The position numbers were made by a program, and so were the translations under genes. Shown here piece after piece: positions 1 to 6,805 of a stretch of 7,527 nucleotides of DNA (the stretch's first letter is position 1; each line of letters begins with the position of its first letter). Below the pieces are notes generated by a model. It saw only the letters and a program-made list of their open reading frames with translations. It did not search any database and was not told where the DNA came from. The stretch is taken from the NCBI GenBank assembly GCA_029974855.1, contig JARKQO010000524.1, forward strand, positions 1-7,527, written 5' to 3'. The DNA is from Eubacteriales bacterium (lineage in GTDB: Bacteria > Bacillota_A > Clostridia > Christensenellales > Aristaeellaceae).

Positions 1-104
1 ATTGAATTGCATTTCTAATTTTTTCTGTTTTGCATGCTTTATTCGCTCAGATGATGCAATACAACAAATTCACGGATGCGGCCTAAACGCTTGAAACCAT
101 ACCG

Positions 105-145
105 AAAAAGCCGCTGCCGTGATCAGAAGAAAGAGGCAGCGGTTT
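105..145 (-). terminator. Intrinsic terminator after the alpha/beta hydrolase gene
   Basis: Read on the minus strand, CCGCTGCC (142-135) pairs with GGCAGCGG (118-111) across a 16-base loop, and CTTTTT (110-105) follows at once. AAA before the stem can add pairs with the U tract. It lies 44 bases past the hydrolase stop and has the stem-plus-U form of a Rho-independent terminator for that gene. Confidence 0.75.
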
Positions 146-188
146 CGTGCTTCGTCTATATGCCCCCCCGTCGGCTTCCCCCGCTCCC

Positions 189-971
189 CTATTCCTCCGC
201 TTCCCGCTCCGCCTGGCGCAGAAAATCGTCCATGGCGTTGACGATGGCGGGCAGCTCCCGGGAGAGGGTGCACACGTGGGGCACGCCCTTCAGCCACAGC
301 TTTTGCTTTTTGTGGGAGCTGATGTTTTGAAGGATGAAATCCGCGCTGCCCTGCCAGATGGTTTCGTCCCCCTGGCTTTGCACCACCAGCAAGGGGCAGT
401 TCACCGCGAACAGGTTTTGCCGGGCCAGGCGGATCAGGCGGCGCAAATCCCCGGCGCTACGGGTGGGAAAGCCGGAATAGCCGTAGTCGTAGGCCGTGTC
501 CAGGCCCGGGTGCCGGGCGTCCTGGGAGGCCCAGGCCACCCGGGGGTAAAAGGGGTGGGCCACCCCCGCCAAAGCGATGAGCCGGCTTTTCACCGCCATG
601 GGGGTGGAGATGGGCACGCAGCCCTGGACCCGCATCTGCTCCGCGATCAGCAGCGCCAGCAGTCCCCCCATGGACAGCCCGCACACCACCACGGTGCGGC
701 ACCGGTCCTTCAGGGCCAAGGTGGCCTCCTTGGAGGCCTGGAGCCAGGCCTGCCAGCCGGTTTGGGCCATGTCCTCCTCCCGGGCGGCGTGGCCCGGCAG
801 GTTGACGCCCATCACCGTATAGCCCCGTTCCCCCAGGGCCTCCCCCAAGGGCCGCATGTGGGCCACGCTCCCCGTGAACCCGTGGATCAGCAACACCCCG
901 GTCTGGCTGCCCTCCAAAAGGAAGGGCTTGCAAACCTCCCGGTCAAAATGGGCCGCGTCATAAGGCTTCAT
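189..971 (-). CDS. Alpha/beta hydrolase, Est30-like carboxylesterase
   Basis: This is a 260-residue soluble serine hydrolase, probably cytoplasmic since no signal peptide or membrane segment is visible. With the start at 971, the oxyanion-loop motif HGFTG is at about 30-34. The nucleophile elbow GLSMGG is at 98-103 with Ser100. The likely acid is Asp202 in SQGDET and the likely base is His232 in GVPH. Order, spacing and length match the Est30/monoacylglycerol-lipase-like carboxylesterase family, which hydrolyses short-chain carboxylic esters. The true substrate is unknown. An in-frame ATG at 977 abuts the SD AGGGAGG directly, while the ATG at 971 sits 6 bases from it, so 971 is preferred. The gene lies downstream of spoIIP on the same strand but has its own sigma-A promoter in the gap and its own terminator, so it is probably a vegetative single-gene unit. 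Family assignment is firm and function is generic. Confidence 0.9.
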   Translation of the reverse strand: MKPYDAAHFDREVCKPFLLEGSQTGVLLIHGFTGSVAHMRPLGEALGERGYTVMGVNLPGHAAREEDMAQTGWQAWLQASKEATLALKDRCRTVVVCGLSMGGLLALLIAEQMRVQGCVPISTPMAVKSRLIALAGVAHPFYPRVAWASQDARHPGLDTAYDYGYSGFPTRSAGDLRRLIRLARQNLFAVNCPLLVVQSQGDETIWQGSADFILQNISSHKKQKLWLKGVPHVCTLSRELPAIVNAMDDFLRQAEREAEE

Positions 972-996
972 AGGCATCCTCCCTGGGGGCCGGACT

Positions 997-1010
997 GGCC
1001 CGGCCGGGCC
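997..1010. repeat. Perfect 14-bp GC palindrome in the hydrolase leader
   Basis: GGCCCGGCCGGGCC is its own reverse complement. It falls between the predicted transcription start (about 1018) and the ribosome binding site of the hydrolase gene. A competing stem pairs GGGCC (987-991) with GGCCC (997-1001). It could be a leader structure or an operator half-site, but it could also be chance in GC-rich DNA. Confidence 0.4.
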
Positions 1011-1024
1011 GTTCCCCTGATTTA

Positions 1025-1053
1025 ATGATACTTGGTGGGGGTGGGTAAGTCAA
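1025..1053 (-). promoter_or_regulatory. Sigma-A promoter for the hydrolase gene
   Basis: On the minus strand there is a -35 TTGACT (1053-1048), a 17-base spacer and a -10 TATCAT (1030-1025), each with five of six consensus bases. The expected start is near 1018, giving a leader of about 47 bases before the ATG at 971. The -35 begins 9 bases past the spoIIP stop, so the promoter fills the short intergenic gap and can fire independently of sporulation. Confidence 0.7.
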
Positions 1054-1061
1054 GGGCCCCC

Positions 1062-2174
1062 CTACTGCCCCGTCCCCTGCCCTCCGTTCAGCTCCTGCAC
1101 CAGCGCGTCCGCCAGATACGGCATGGCCGCCAAAGCCTCCTCCAGGGTATTGCGGTTGTTCCCCACCTCCACCAGCAGGCAGCCCACGGCGATGTGCTGG
1201 TTAAACCGCCCGGATTTGATCCGCACGTCCTTGCCCAGGCCGGGCAGCTGGCTGTTGAGGCTGTCGGTGATCCGCTGGGCGATGGCCAGGTTGTCCTGCC
1301 ATTGGGGCTTTTCCTCAAAGCCCTCGGTGGTCTGGCCCTCCCCCTTGCCCACCAGCAGCATCAGCCGGGCCACGGTGCTGTCCCCCACGGAAACGGCGTT
1401 GGGCCCCGGCTGGGAGGCCAGGTGAGCGTCCCGGTGCACGTCCACGTACAGGTCATAGGCTTCCCCCATGGCCTTGCGCTGGAGCAGCATGTCCAGGGAA
1501 CGGGTGTAGGAGGTGTTCAAATCCGGCGGCTCAAAGGCGGTGGCGTCGTGCACCACCTCCACCCCCATGCCCCGCAGCAAGGAGGCCAGCTCCTCCCCCA
1601 CCCGCACCATGTTGTGCCTGGGGTCCTGGGTGCGCCATTGCTGGGTTTCCTGGTAGGGGTTTCTCTCGGTCTGCTCAAAGGCCTCGTAGGTGTGGGTATG
1701 GTAGATCAGCACCCGCTTGGCCGGGCCCTGGGCCGTCAGGCCGGGCCGGTCCCCCTCCCGCACCAGCTCGATGGCAAAGCCCGGCTCCTGGGTGGGGGTA
1801 GGGGCCGGGGTGACGGTTCCCTCCGGGGCGGAAGCCGTGGGGGCCGGGGTGCCAGCGCCGGCGCCGGTATCAAAATCAACCCCGCCGCTGGGGACCAAAT
1901 CCAAGGCAAACCAATTTTCAGAGGATGGGGCCGGCTCCGGGGAAGCCAGCCCCAAAGAGCCGGTCCCCAAAGAGCCGGTCCCCAAAGCATCCGGCTCCAA
2001 AGAACCGGTTCCCAGCGCCCCCTCCGGGGAATCCACAGGGGCAAAGGCCGCCACCACCCCCTCCGGGGCCGGCTCCCGGCGGCCGATGGCCCCCCCGATC
2101 ACCATGCCAAGTCCCAGCAGCAAACAGGCCGCCACAGCCACAAAGCAGCGCAGTCTACGCGGCGTCAGGTTCAT
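1062..2174 (-). CDS. spoIIP: Stage II sporulation protein P (peptidoglycan hydrolase of engulfment)
   Basis: SpoIIP is a membrane-anchored cell-wall amidase/endopeptidase that acts with SpoIID and SpoIIM (DMP complex) to thin septal peptidoglycan and drive engulfment of the forespore. The 370-residue product has a basic N-terminus and one membrane helix (about 9-30). A Pro/Ala/Gly/Thr-rich extracytoplasmic linker follows (about 33-135), then the catalytic domain (about 154-356). Visible motifs are YHTHTYEAF at 158-166 with the paired histidines expected to bind zinc, VDVHRDAH at 244-251, and LLVEVGNNRNTLEEA at 333-347 with a conserved glutamate. The start is set by a near-perfect AAGGAGGT 7 bases before the ATG. 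It follows gpr by 41 bases, the conserved gpr-spoIIP order. The linker contains GTGSL pentapeptides from a short tandem DNA repeat. The length is close to that of known SpoIIP proteins and no damage is seen. Confidence 0.95.
   Translation of the reverse strand: MNLTPRRLRCFVAVAACLLLGLGMVIGGAIGRREPAPEGVVAAFAPVDSPEGALGTGSLEPDALGTGSLGTGSLGLASPEPAPSSENWFALDLVPSGGVDFDTGAGAGTPAPTASAPEGTVTPAPTPTQEPGFAIELVREGDRPGLTAQGPAKRVLIYHTHTYEAFEQTERNPYQETQQWRTQDPRHNMVRVGEELASLLRGMGVEVVHDATAFEPPDLNTSYTRSLDMLLQRKAMGEAYDLYVDVHRDAHLASQPGPNAVSVGDSTVARLMLLVGKGEGQTTEGFEEKPQWQDNLAIAQRITDSLNSQLPGLGKDVRIKSGRFNQHIAVGCLLVEVGNNRNTLEEALAAMPYLADALVQELNGGQGTGQ
1950..1996. repeat. 15-bp tandem repeat inside the spoIIP linker
   Basis: Two identical 15-base copies of CCCCAAAGAGCCGGT lie at 1950-1964 and 1965-1979. 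A degenerate third copy starts at 1980 and related sequence runs to about 2015. The unit is a multiple of three and encodes a GTGSL pentapeptide on the minus strand, so gain or loss of a copy changes only linker length. Confidence 0.8.
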
Positions 2175-2215
2175 CCCGGGTACCTCCTTGCGGGTCGTTA
2201 CCCATGATGTATATG

Positions 2216-3142
2216 CTATTGGTGCATGTATGTATGCAGCAGCGCCGGGTCCAAATCCGGGTGAATCGCCTGGTTCAGGCCGCTGCCCAAAATCTCCGCC
2301 ACGCTTAATACCATCTCGTCAATTTCCCTGGGGGTCACCACCATGTCCCCCATCAGCCCGTCGGACACCTGGCGCAAAAGGGCCGCCGTGGCCTCCCGGT
2401 GCTTGTCGGGCATGATCTGGTATTCCTCGATCAGCCGGGCCATGGCGTCCCGGGCGATGGTGGAGGCGTACACCACCATGGGCACGCCCACGGCGATGAC
2501 CTTCACCCCCAAGGTCTCGCAGGTCAGGCCCAGGCGGTGGTTCCCCACCCCGCTGCCGGGCTGGATGCCTGTGTCCGTGATCTGGATGGTGGTGCAGATG
2601 CGGTTTGAGTCAAAGGCCGCCAAGGCGTCGATGGCGATGACGCAGGTTGGCTTCACGTGCTCCACCAGGCCCTTGCACAGCTCGGCGGTTTCAATCCCCG
2701 TCAGGCCCAGCACCCCCGGGGCAATGGCGCTGACCCCCCGCAGCTTGTCCCGGGTTTCGTCGCTGACGGCCTGGCGCAAATGCCGGGTCACCAGCATCCG
2801 CTCCACCACCCGGGTGCCCAAGGCGTCGGCGGTGACGTTCCGGTTCCCCAGGCCCACCACCAGCACCTCCCCCTCCCGGGGGAGCATCGCCAGCAGGCTC
2901 TGGCAGATCAGCTTTGCCATGGCCCGCTGCTTGGGGGTTTCGCACTTCATCAGCTGGCCGTATTCCAGGGTGATGTACTCGCCCTTGCTTTTCCCAAGCT
3001 CCTGCGCCGCTTGGTCCGATTCTATCCGGATGCGGGTACGCTTAATACCCCCCAGGGTTTTCGTCTCTATCGCCACGCCCTCCATGGGAGCGCCTCCGCC
3101 GCCCATGCACTCCATGGCCAGATCGGTACGAAAAGAGCGCAT
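2216..3142 (-). CDS. gpr: Germination protease GPR (SASP endopeptidase)
   Basis: GPR is made in the forespore as a zymogen, processes itself, and on germination cleaves the small acid-soluble proteins that coat spore DNA. The 308-residue product carries the GPR core: GLGNRNVTADALG (about 98-109) with Asp106, and VIAIDALAAFDSNR (about 168-181) with Asp172. These two aspartates are 66 residues apart, as are the catalytic Asp127 and Asp193 of the B. megaterium enzyme. ITDTGIQPGSGVGN (188-201) is also typical. The N-terminus MRSFRTDLAMEC contains the autoprocessing site, expected as TD|LA, leaving a propeptide of only about 7 residues against 15 in Bacillus. The start ATG has AAAGGA 10 bases upstream, and the next in-frame codons upstream end at a TGA. 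The usual proline in VTPD is alanine here. The stop is 41 bases before spoIIP. A forespore-type promoter is plausible upstream. Confidence 0.95.
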   Translation of the reverse strand: MRSFRTDLAMECMGGGGAPMEGVAIETKTLGGIKRTRIRIESDQAAQELGKSKGEYITLEYGQLMKCETPKQRAMAKLICQSLLAMLPREGEVLVVGLGNRNVTADALGTRVVERMLVTRHLRQAVSDETRDKLRGVSAIAPGVLGLTGIETAELCKGLVEHVKPTCVIAIDALAAFDSNRICTTIQITDTGIQPGSGVGNHRLGLTCETLGVKVIAVGVPMVVYASTIARDAMARLIEEYQIMPDKHREATAALLRQVSDGLMGDMVVTPREIDEMVLSVAEILGSGLNQAIHPDLDPALLHTYMHQ

Positions 3143-3166
3143 GACATCCCCATCCTTTCACGGGGA

Positions 3167-3196
3167 CAGCATGCGCCAAAACCGGTGAAACTATGT
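3167..3196 (-). promoter_or_regulatory. Candidate sigma-G-like promoter for gpr
   Basis: On the minus strand, ACATA (3196-3192) lies 18 bases from CATGCTG (3173-3167). This is near the sigma-G pattern GHATR and CATnnTA with one mismatch in each box. Transcription would begin near 3160, giving a leader of under 20 bases that still holds the ribosome binding site. Known gpr genes are read by forespore sigma factors, which favours the call, but the match is short and could be chance. Confidence 0.35.
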
Positions 3197-3210
3197 GATC
3201 TTCTTTGGCG
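3174..3210. repeat. Inverted repeat between the permease gene and gpr
   Basis: CGCCAAA (3174-3180) and TTTGGCG (3204-3210) are perfect 7-bp inverted arms separated by 23 bases that contain the candidate gpr -35 box. No U tract follows on either strand, so it is not a good terminator. It could bind a dimeric regulator or be chance. Confidence 0.35.
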
Positions 3211-4398
3211 TCAGCCTTCGTAGCGCAGGGCCTCGATGGGATGGAGCCTGCTGGCCTTGTTGGCCGGGTACATGCCGAATACCACGCCGATGAACACGGA
3301 AAAGGCGATGGCCATCCAGGCCACGGAGGCGGGCACAGCCAGGGTCATGTTCAAAACGGGCCCCAGCAGCTTCACCGCCGCCACGGAGATCCCCAGCCCC
3401 AGCACCCCTCCCATCAGGCTCACCACCAAGGATTCGATCAGAAACTGCATCAGGATGTTGCCCCGGGCCGCGCCGATGGCCTTGCGGATGCCAATCTCCC
3501 GGGTCCGCTCGCTGACGCTGACCAGCATGATGTTCATGATGCCGATGCCCCCCACCAGCAAAGAGATCCCCGCGATGCCCCCCAGCATCAAGGTCAAGGT
3601 GGCGGTGGTTTCGCTGAGGGTGCTCAGCATCTCCGACTGGTTGTACACGTTGTACTGGGTGCCGTAGGTGTCGGTGTTATAGCTGGCGAAGGCCTTCTCC
3701 AGGTAGGCCTCCACGGCGGCCTGGGCCTGGGTCACCGCGTCCGAGGAGGCGGCGGACACGTAGAAGGAGCCGATGCCCCGCTGGGAAAACAGCCGCTGGG
3801 CCAAGGTAAAGGGAATCAGAATCTGGTTGTCGTTGCTGCCCGAGGCGCTGGTGCCGTTTTCCTCCAGCACCCCCACCACCGTTATGGTGTACCCGTTCAG
3901 GGAGAAGGTTTCCCCCACCACCCGGGGGGTGCCGTACATCTCCGTGGCCGCCTCCCAGCCGATCACCGCCACAAAGCTGCGGTTGTCCACGTCCGGCTGC
4001 TTCAAAAACCGGCCCAAGGCCACCTTCCAGTTGCGGATTTCCTCATACCCCGGGGTGGTGCCCTGGATGGACCCGTCGTCGTAGGTGGTGACCCCGGCCT
4101 TCACCGTGCCGGACACGTTCACAATGGGGGCCACCTGGGCGATGAGCTCATTTTGCCCCAGCTGGGCCAGGCCATCCATGGTGACGGGGTTGGTGCGCCG
4201 GGCCCGGATGCTCACGTTGATCAGATTGGTGCCCATGCCCTCGATGCTGGACACCACGGAGCTGTTGGCCCCCTGGCCGATGGCCACCAGCACCACAATG
4301 GCCACCACCCCGATCACCACCCCCAAAATGGTGAGAAAGGAGCGCATCTTGTTGCCCGCAATGGCCTTCACCGCCATTTTAAAGGACTGAAACAGCAT
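3211..4398 (-). CDS. ABC transporter permease, MacB/FtsX family
   Basis: This is the membrane subunit of a MacB/YknZ-type exporter, 395 residues. It has the family layout: an N-terminal cytoplasmic stretch, TM1 at about 20-42, a large extracytoplasmic domain (about 45-265), and three C-terminal helices (about 268-292, 316-342, 358-378). The loop [17 protein letters not shown] (294-310) couples to the ATPase and is the hallmark of the family. The C-terminal [19 protein letters not shown] is also typical. Such proteins transmit ATP-driven conformational change to the outer face (mechanotransmission) and export peptides, lipids or toxins with an adaptor. The start overlaps the end of the ATPase gene by 20 bases, with AGGAGG 10 bases before the ATG inside the ATPase reading frame, which suggests translational coupling. 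The substrate cannot be read from the sequence. In B. subtilis, YknXYZ with YknW protects against the SdpC toxin. Confidence 0.93.
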   Translation of the reverse strand: MLFQSFKMAVKAIAGNKMRSFLTILGVVIGVVAIVVLVAIGQGANSSVVSSIEGMGTNLINVSIRARRTNPVTMDGLAQLGQNELIAQVAPIVNVSGTVKAGVTTYDDGSIQGTTPGYEEIRNWKVALGRFLKQPDVDNRSFVAVIGWEAATEMYGTPRVVGETFSLNGYTITVVGVLEENGTSASGSNDNQILIPFTLAQRLFSQRGIGSFYVSAASSDAVTQAQAAVEAYLEKAFASYNTDTYGTQYNVYNQSEMLSTLSETTATLTLMLGGIAGISLLVGGIGIMNIMLVSVSERTREIGIRKAIGAARGNILMQFLIESLVVSLMGGVLGLGISVAAVKLLGPVLNMTLAVPASVAWMAIAFSVFIGVVFGMYPANKASRLHPIEALRYEG

Positions 4399-5076
4399 CC
4401 CCGGTTCCCTCCTCTTCCTCCCACAGCCTGCCGTCCTCGATCCGCACGATCCGCTGGGCCCGCCGGGCCACCTTGGGATCGTGGGTAATCAGCAGCAGGG
4501 TGTTTCCGGCCTGGTGCAGCCGGTCAAACAAATCCAAAATCTCCTGGCCGGTTTTCCGGTCCAAATTGCCGGTGGGCTCGTCGGCCAAAATCAGGGAAGG
4601 GTTGGCCGCGATGGCCCGGGCGATGGCGGCCCGCTGCTGCTGGCCCCCGGAAAGCTGGTTGGGCAGGTGCTTCATCCGCTCCCCAAGCCCCACCTGGGCC
4701 AAAGCCTCCTTGGCCAAGCGCCTGCGCTCCGCCCCGGGCCTGCCCTGGTAGATCATGGGCAGCTCCACATTCTCCAAGGCCGTCAGCTTCCCCAGCAGGT
4801 TGAAGCCCTGGAAGATGAAGCCGATCTGGCGGCTGCGCACCTGGGCCAGCTGCTTCTGCCTGTATTTGCCGATGGGCTTGCCTTCCAGCAGGTAGGTGCC
4901 GCTGTCCGGCACGTCCAAACAGCCGATGAGGTTCATCAGCGTGCTTTTGCCGCTGCCCGAGGGGCCGATGATGGCCACGTATTCCCCCGGTTCACCCGCA
5001 GGCTCACATGGTCCAGGGCGTAGATTTCCTCGCCCCCCAGCACGTAGCGCTTCACCACGTCCCGCATCTCAATCAT
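4379..5076 (-). pseudogene. ABC transporter ATP-binding protein (MacB/LolD type), frameshifted before Walker A
   Basis: This is the motor subunit of the exporter. Translation should start at the ATG at 5076, with AAGGGGGTGG upstream, 12 bases after the adaptor stop. It begins [12 protein letters not shown], a normal ABC N-terminus with A-loop Tyr11. After residue 31 the frame breaks. The G run at 4984-4988 has five bases where six would give [14 protein letters not shown]. As written, the frame reads into a TGA at 4936-4938 after 46 codons. Adding one base restores a 232-residue protein with Walker [10 protein letters not shown] (38-46), Q-loop Gln90, signature LSGGQQQR (142-149), Walker B LILADEP (162-168) with Glu167, and H-loop His199. 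The rest of the gene is undamaged. This points to a sequencing or assembly error, a very recent mutation, or slippage-dependent expression. A 199-residue product from the GTG at 4978 would lack the A-loop strand and is unlikely to be the native form. Confidence 0.85.
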
Positions 5077-5088
5077 GCCGCCACCCCC

Positions 5089-6696
5089 TTAGTTGCCGCC
5101 GGGACGGGTTCCGCCGCCGAAGCTGCCGCCTGAGGGGCGGGTTCCGCCGGCGGGCAGGTCCATCCCGCCGCCCATGTCAAACATCATATTGCCCCCCATG
5201 TTCATAAACCGGTTGCTGTCGCTGCCGGAGCTGGCCTCCCGGGTCAGCAGCACCACATCCCCCTCCGCCAGGCCCGTCAGCACCTGGGCGTAGTTCTCGT
5301 CGGACATCCCCGTGGTCACAAAGGTTTTGATGCCGGGCTCCTGGCTATCCGAGGACAAAGTGGGATCATACACCCACACGTACTGCCCCTCCCGGGAGGT
5401 GCTCAGCGCCGCCATGGGCACCAGCAGCGCGTCCTGCACCTGCTGCACCAAGATCACCGCCGTGCCGTTCATGCCGATCTTCAGCTTTTCATCCCCTTGG
5501 ATAGCGATGGTCACGTCGTAGGTGGTGACCCCGCTGGAGGCCGTGCCGATGTGGGACACATGGGCCACCTCCCCCTGGTAGGCCACCCCCTCCAGGGCGT
5601 CAAAGCTCACGCTGACCTGCTGGCCCACCTGAACGTTCAAAATGTCCAGCTCATCCACAGTCACCACCATCTGCTTCTGGTCCCCCACGTACAGGGACGC
5701 CAGGGCCGTCTTGGCCTCCACCTGCACCGGGGAAGCCTCCGCCAAGGTGGACACCACCCCGTCGATGGGGGAGGTGACGTTGCCGCTGGCCAGCATCTCT
5801 TTGGCCTGGGCGATCTGGGCCGTCAGCTTGGCCCGGGTGTTCTCCAAAGCCGTGTACTGGTCGGGCACCGGCACGTTGATCAGATACACCAGCCGGTTCC
5901 CCTGCCACTTCTTCTGGTTCTCCTCCATATAGACGGCGGACACATAGCCCTTTTCCGTGGAGGTCAGGGAGTAGGGCATGCTGATGCGGGCCTGGGCCGT
6001 GCCCAAAGACGCGTCCTGGTACAGCACCTCCACCTCCTGGCCCTCCCGGGCGTAGGCGTCCGAGAAGGTGACCCGCGCCATGCCCTCCTCCAGGGCCCGC
6101 ACCACCCCGTCCAAGGCGGTGCGGCCCACCTTCACCGTCACCGTATTGGTCACGGCCATGCCCTCAGGGGCGGGGATTTCCACGTACATCTTCCCGTCCA
6201 AGGACAGCAGCGCGATGCTGCCCTTTTCCGCCATCACGTTCTCCAGCCGCTGCCCCGCCTGGACGTATATCTCCTTCACCCGGCCCGCCAAAGGGGCCCT
6301 CACGGTGACGGCGCTGCTATACCCGTCCGACAAAGAGGCCATCTCGCTTTCCGCCGTGTCCAGCTCCGTCTGGAGGGTGTCGATGGTGGTTTGGAGCGCC
6401 TCCCGGTCCAAGGCCAGCAGCGGGCTGCCCGGCTCCACCAAATCCCCCACCCGGGCCAAGGTCCCTGCCACCGTAACCCCGTACTCCAGCGCCACCTCCC
6501 GGGTTTCCCCGATGCTCAACGCCCCCGTTCCGGTGACGCTTTTGCTCAGCGCCCCCGTGGCCACCGCCACCTGCTGGTAGGCCGTGGCCCCGGCCGCCAC
6601 CACGGGGGTCTGGAGCCCCTGGTAGTACCGGTAGCCGAAAAATCCCGCCGCCCCCAGCAATCCCAATACCAGCAATGTCCTCAAGACCTTTTTCAT
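5089..6696 (-). CDS. Efflux adaptor, HlyD/MacA (YknX-like) family
   Basis: This is the extracytoplasmic adaptor of the MacB-type exporter, 535 residues from the ATG at 6696. A basic N-terminus and one membrane helix (about 3-22) anchor it. The first lipoyl-like half motif is at about 69-97. A short helical hairpin follows (about 98-125), then the matching half with VRAPLAGRVKEIYVQAGQ (about 132-149). Unusually, a second lipoyl-type half, TSPIDGVVSTLAEASPVQVE (about 308-327), lies after another helix (about 282-305), followed by beta-barrel and membrane-proximal segments to about 485. The last 47 residues are Gly/Met/Ser-rich. The short hairpins fit a cell without a TolC-like outer-membrane partner. 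A TTG at 6702 is in frame, but GGAGG lies 6 bases before the ATG at 6696, so the ATG is preferred. It is first in the operon, with the ATPase start 12 bases after its stop. At 535 residues it is longer than B. subtilis YknX (about 380). The exported substrate is unknown. Confidence 0.9.
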   Translation of the reverse strand: MKKVLRTLLVLGLLGAAGFFGYRYYQGLQTPVVAAGATAYQQVAVATGALSKSVTGTGALSIGETREVALEYGVTVAGTLARVGDLVEPGSPLLALDREALQTTIDTLQTELDTAESEMASLSDGYSSAVTVRAPLAGRVKEIYVQAGQRLENVMAEKGSIALLSLDGKMYVEIPAPEGMAVTNTVTVKVGRTALDGVVRALEEGMARVTFSDAYAREGQEVEVLYQDASLGTAQARISMPYSLTSTEKGYVSAVYMEENQKKWQGNRLVYLINVPVPDQYTALENTRAKLTAQIAQAKEMLASGNVTSPIDGVVSTLAEASPVQVEAKTALASLYVGDQKQMVVTVDELDILNVQVGQQVSVSFDALEGVAYQGEVAHVSHIGTASSGVTTYDVTIAIQGDEKLKIGMNGTAVILVQQVQDALLVPMAALSTSREGQYVWVYDPTLSSDSQEPGIKTFVTTGMSDENYAQVLTGLAEGDVVLLTREASSGSDSNRFMNMGGNMMFDMGGGMDLPAGGTRPSGGSFGGGTRPGGN

Positions 6697-6732
6697 GGGC
6701 AACCTCCGGTTCCTTTGGAAATTCTTTCACGG

Positions 6733-6768
6733 CTATCATACCCGCCCAATCTTTGGAACAGATGATAG
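6733..6768. repeat. Split inverted repeat between the adaptor gene and ydcZ-like gene
   Basis: CTATCAT (6733-6739) and ATGATAG (6762-6768) are perfect 7-bp inverted arms 22 bases apart. The right arm contains the candidate -10 box of the efflux operon on the minus strand. The left arm would lie in the transcribed leader. The placement suits an operator for a dimeric repressor, though no regulator gene is in the window. Confidence 0.4.
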
Positions 6769-6790
6769 TTTTGTGAATTCTATGTGTTAT
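6762..6790 (-). promoter_or_regulatory. Candidate promoter of the efflux operon
   Basis: On the minus strand, ATAACA (6790-6785), a 17-base spacer and TATCAT (6767-6762) match the sigma-A boxes at four and five of six positions. The leader to the ATG at 6696 would be about 60 bases. No better pair was found upstream of the adaptor gene. A TATGAT (6740-6735) lacks a usable -35. Confidence 0.35.
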
Positions 6791-6805
6791 TGCCAAAAAC
6801 CTGGC

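Noticed and set aside
1..104. A promoter or small gene in the AT-rich left end
   Set aside because: No paired -35/-10 with proper spacing and no frame with an SD was found on either strand. It is probably an intergenic region whose neighbour lies outside the window.
1032..2207. Long plus-strand open frames opposite the minus-strand genes (147-1025, 1032-2207, 3205-4488, 5497-6765)
   Set aside because: Their products are His/Gly/Gln/Pro-rich with no recognisable domain and mirror the high-GC codons of well-identified genes on the other strand. They are antisense shadows.
2175..2245. A sigma-E promoter for spoIIP at the end of gpr (CATACAT and CATATACAT)
   Set aside because: The -10-like strings are attractive, but no matching -35 at the right distance was found, and they coincide with gpr codons. 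It is left unannotated although sigma-E control is expected for the family.
4376..4978. GTG at 4978 as a genuine start giving a 199-residue ATPase
   Set aside because: It starts on the Walker A strand, lacks the A-loop and first beta strand, and has no SD. The missing part is present in another frame just upstream with a good ATG and SD.
6697..6702. TTG at 6702 as the adaptor start
   Set aside because: It overlaps the GGAGGTT ribosome binding site, while the ATG at 6696 is 6 bases from GGAGG.
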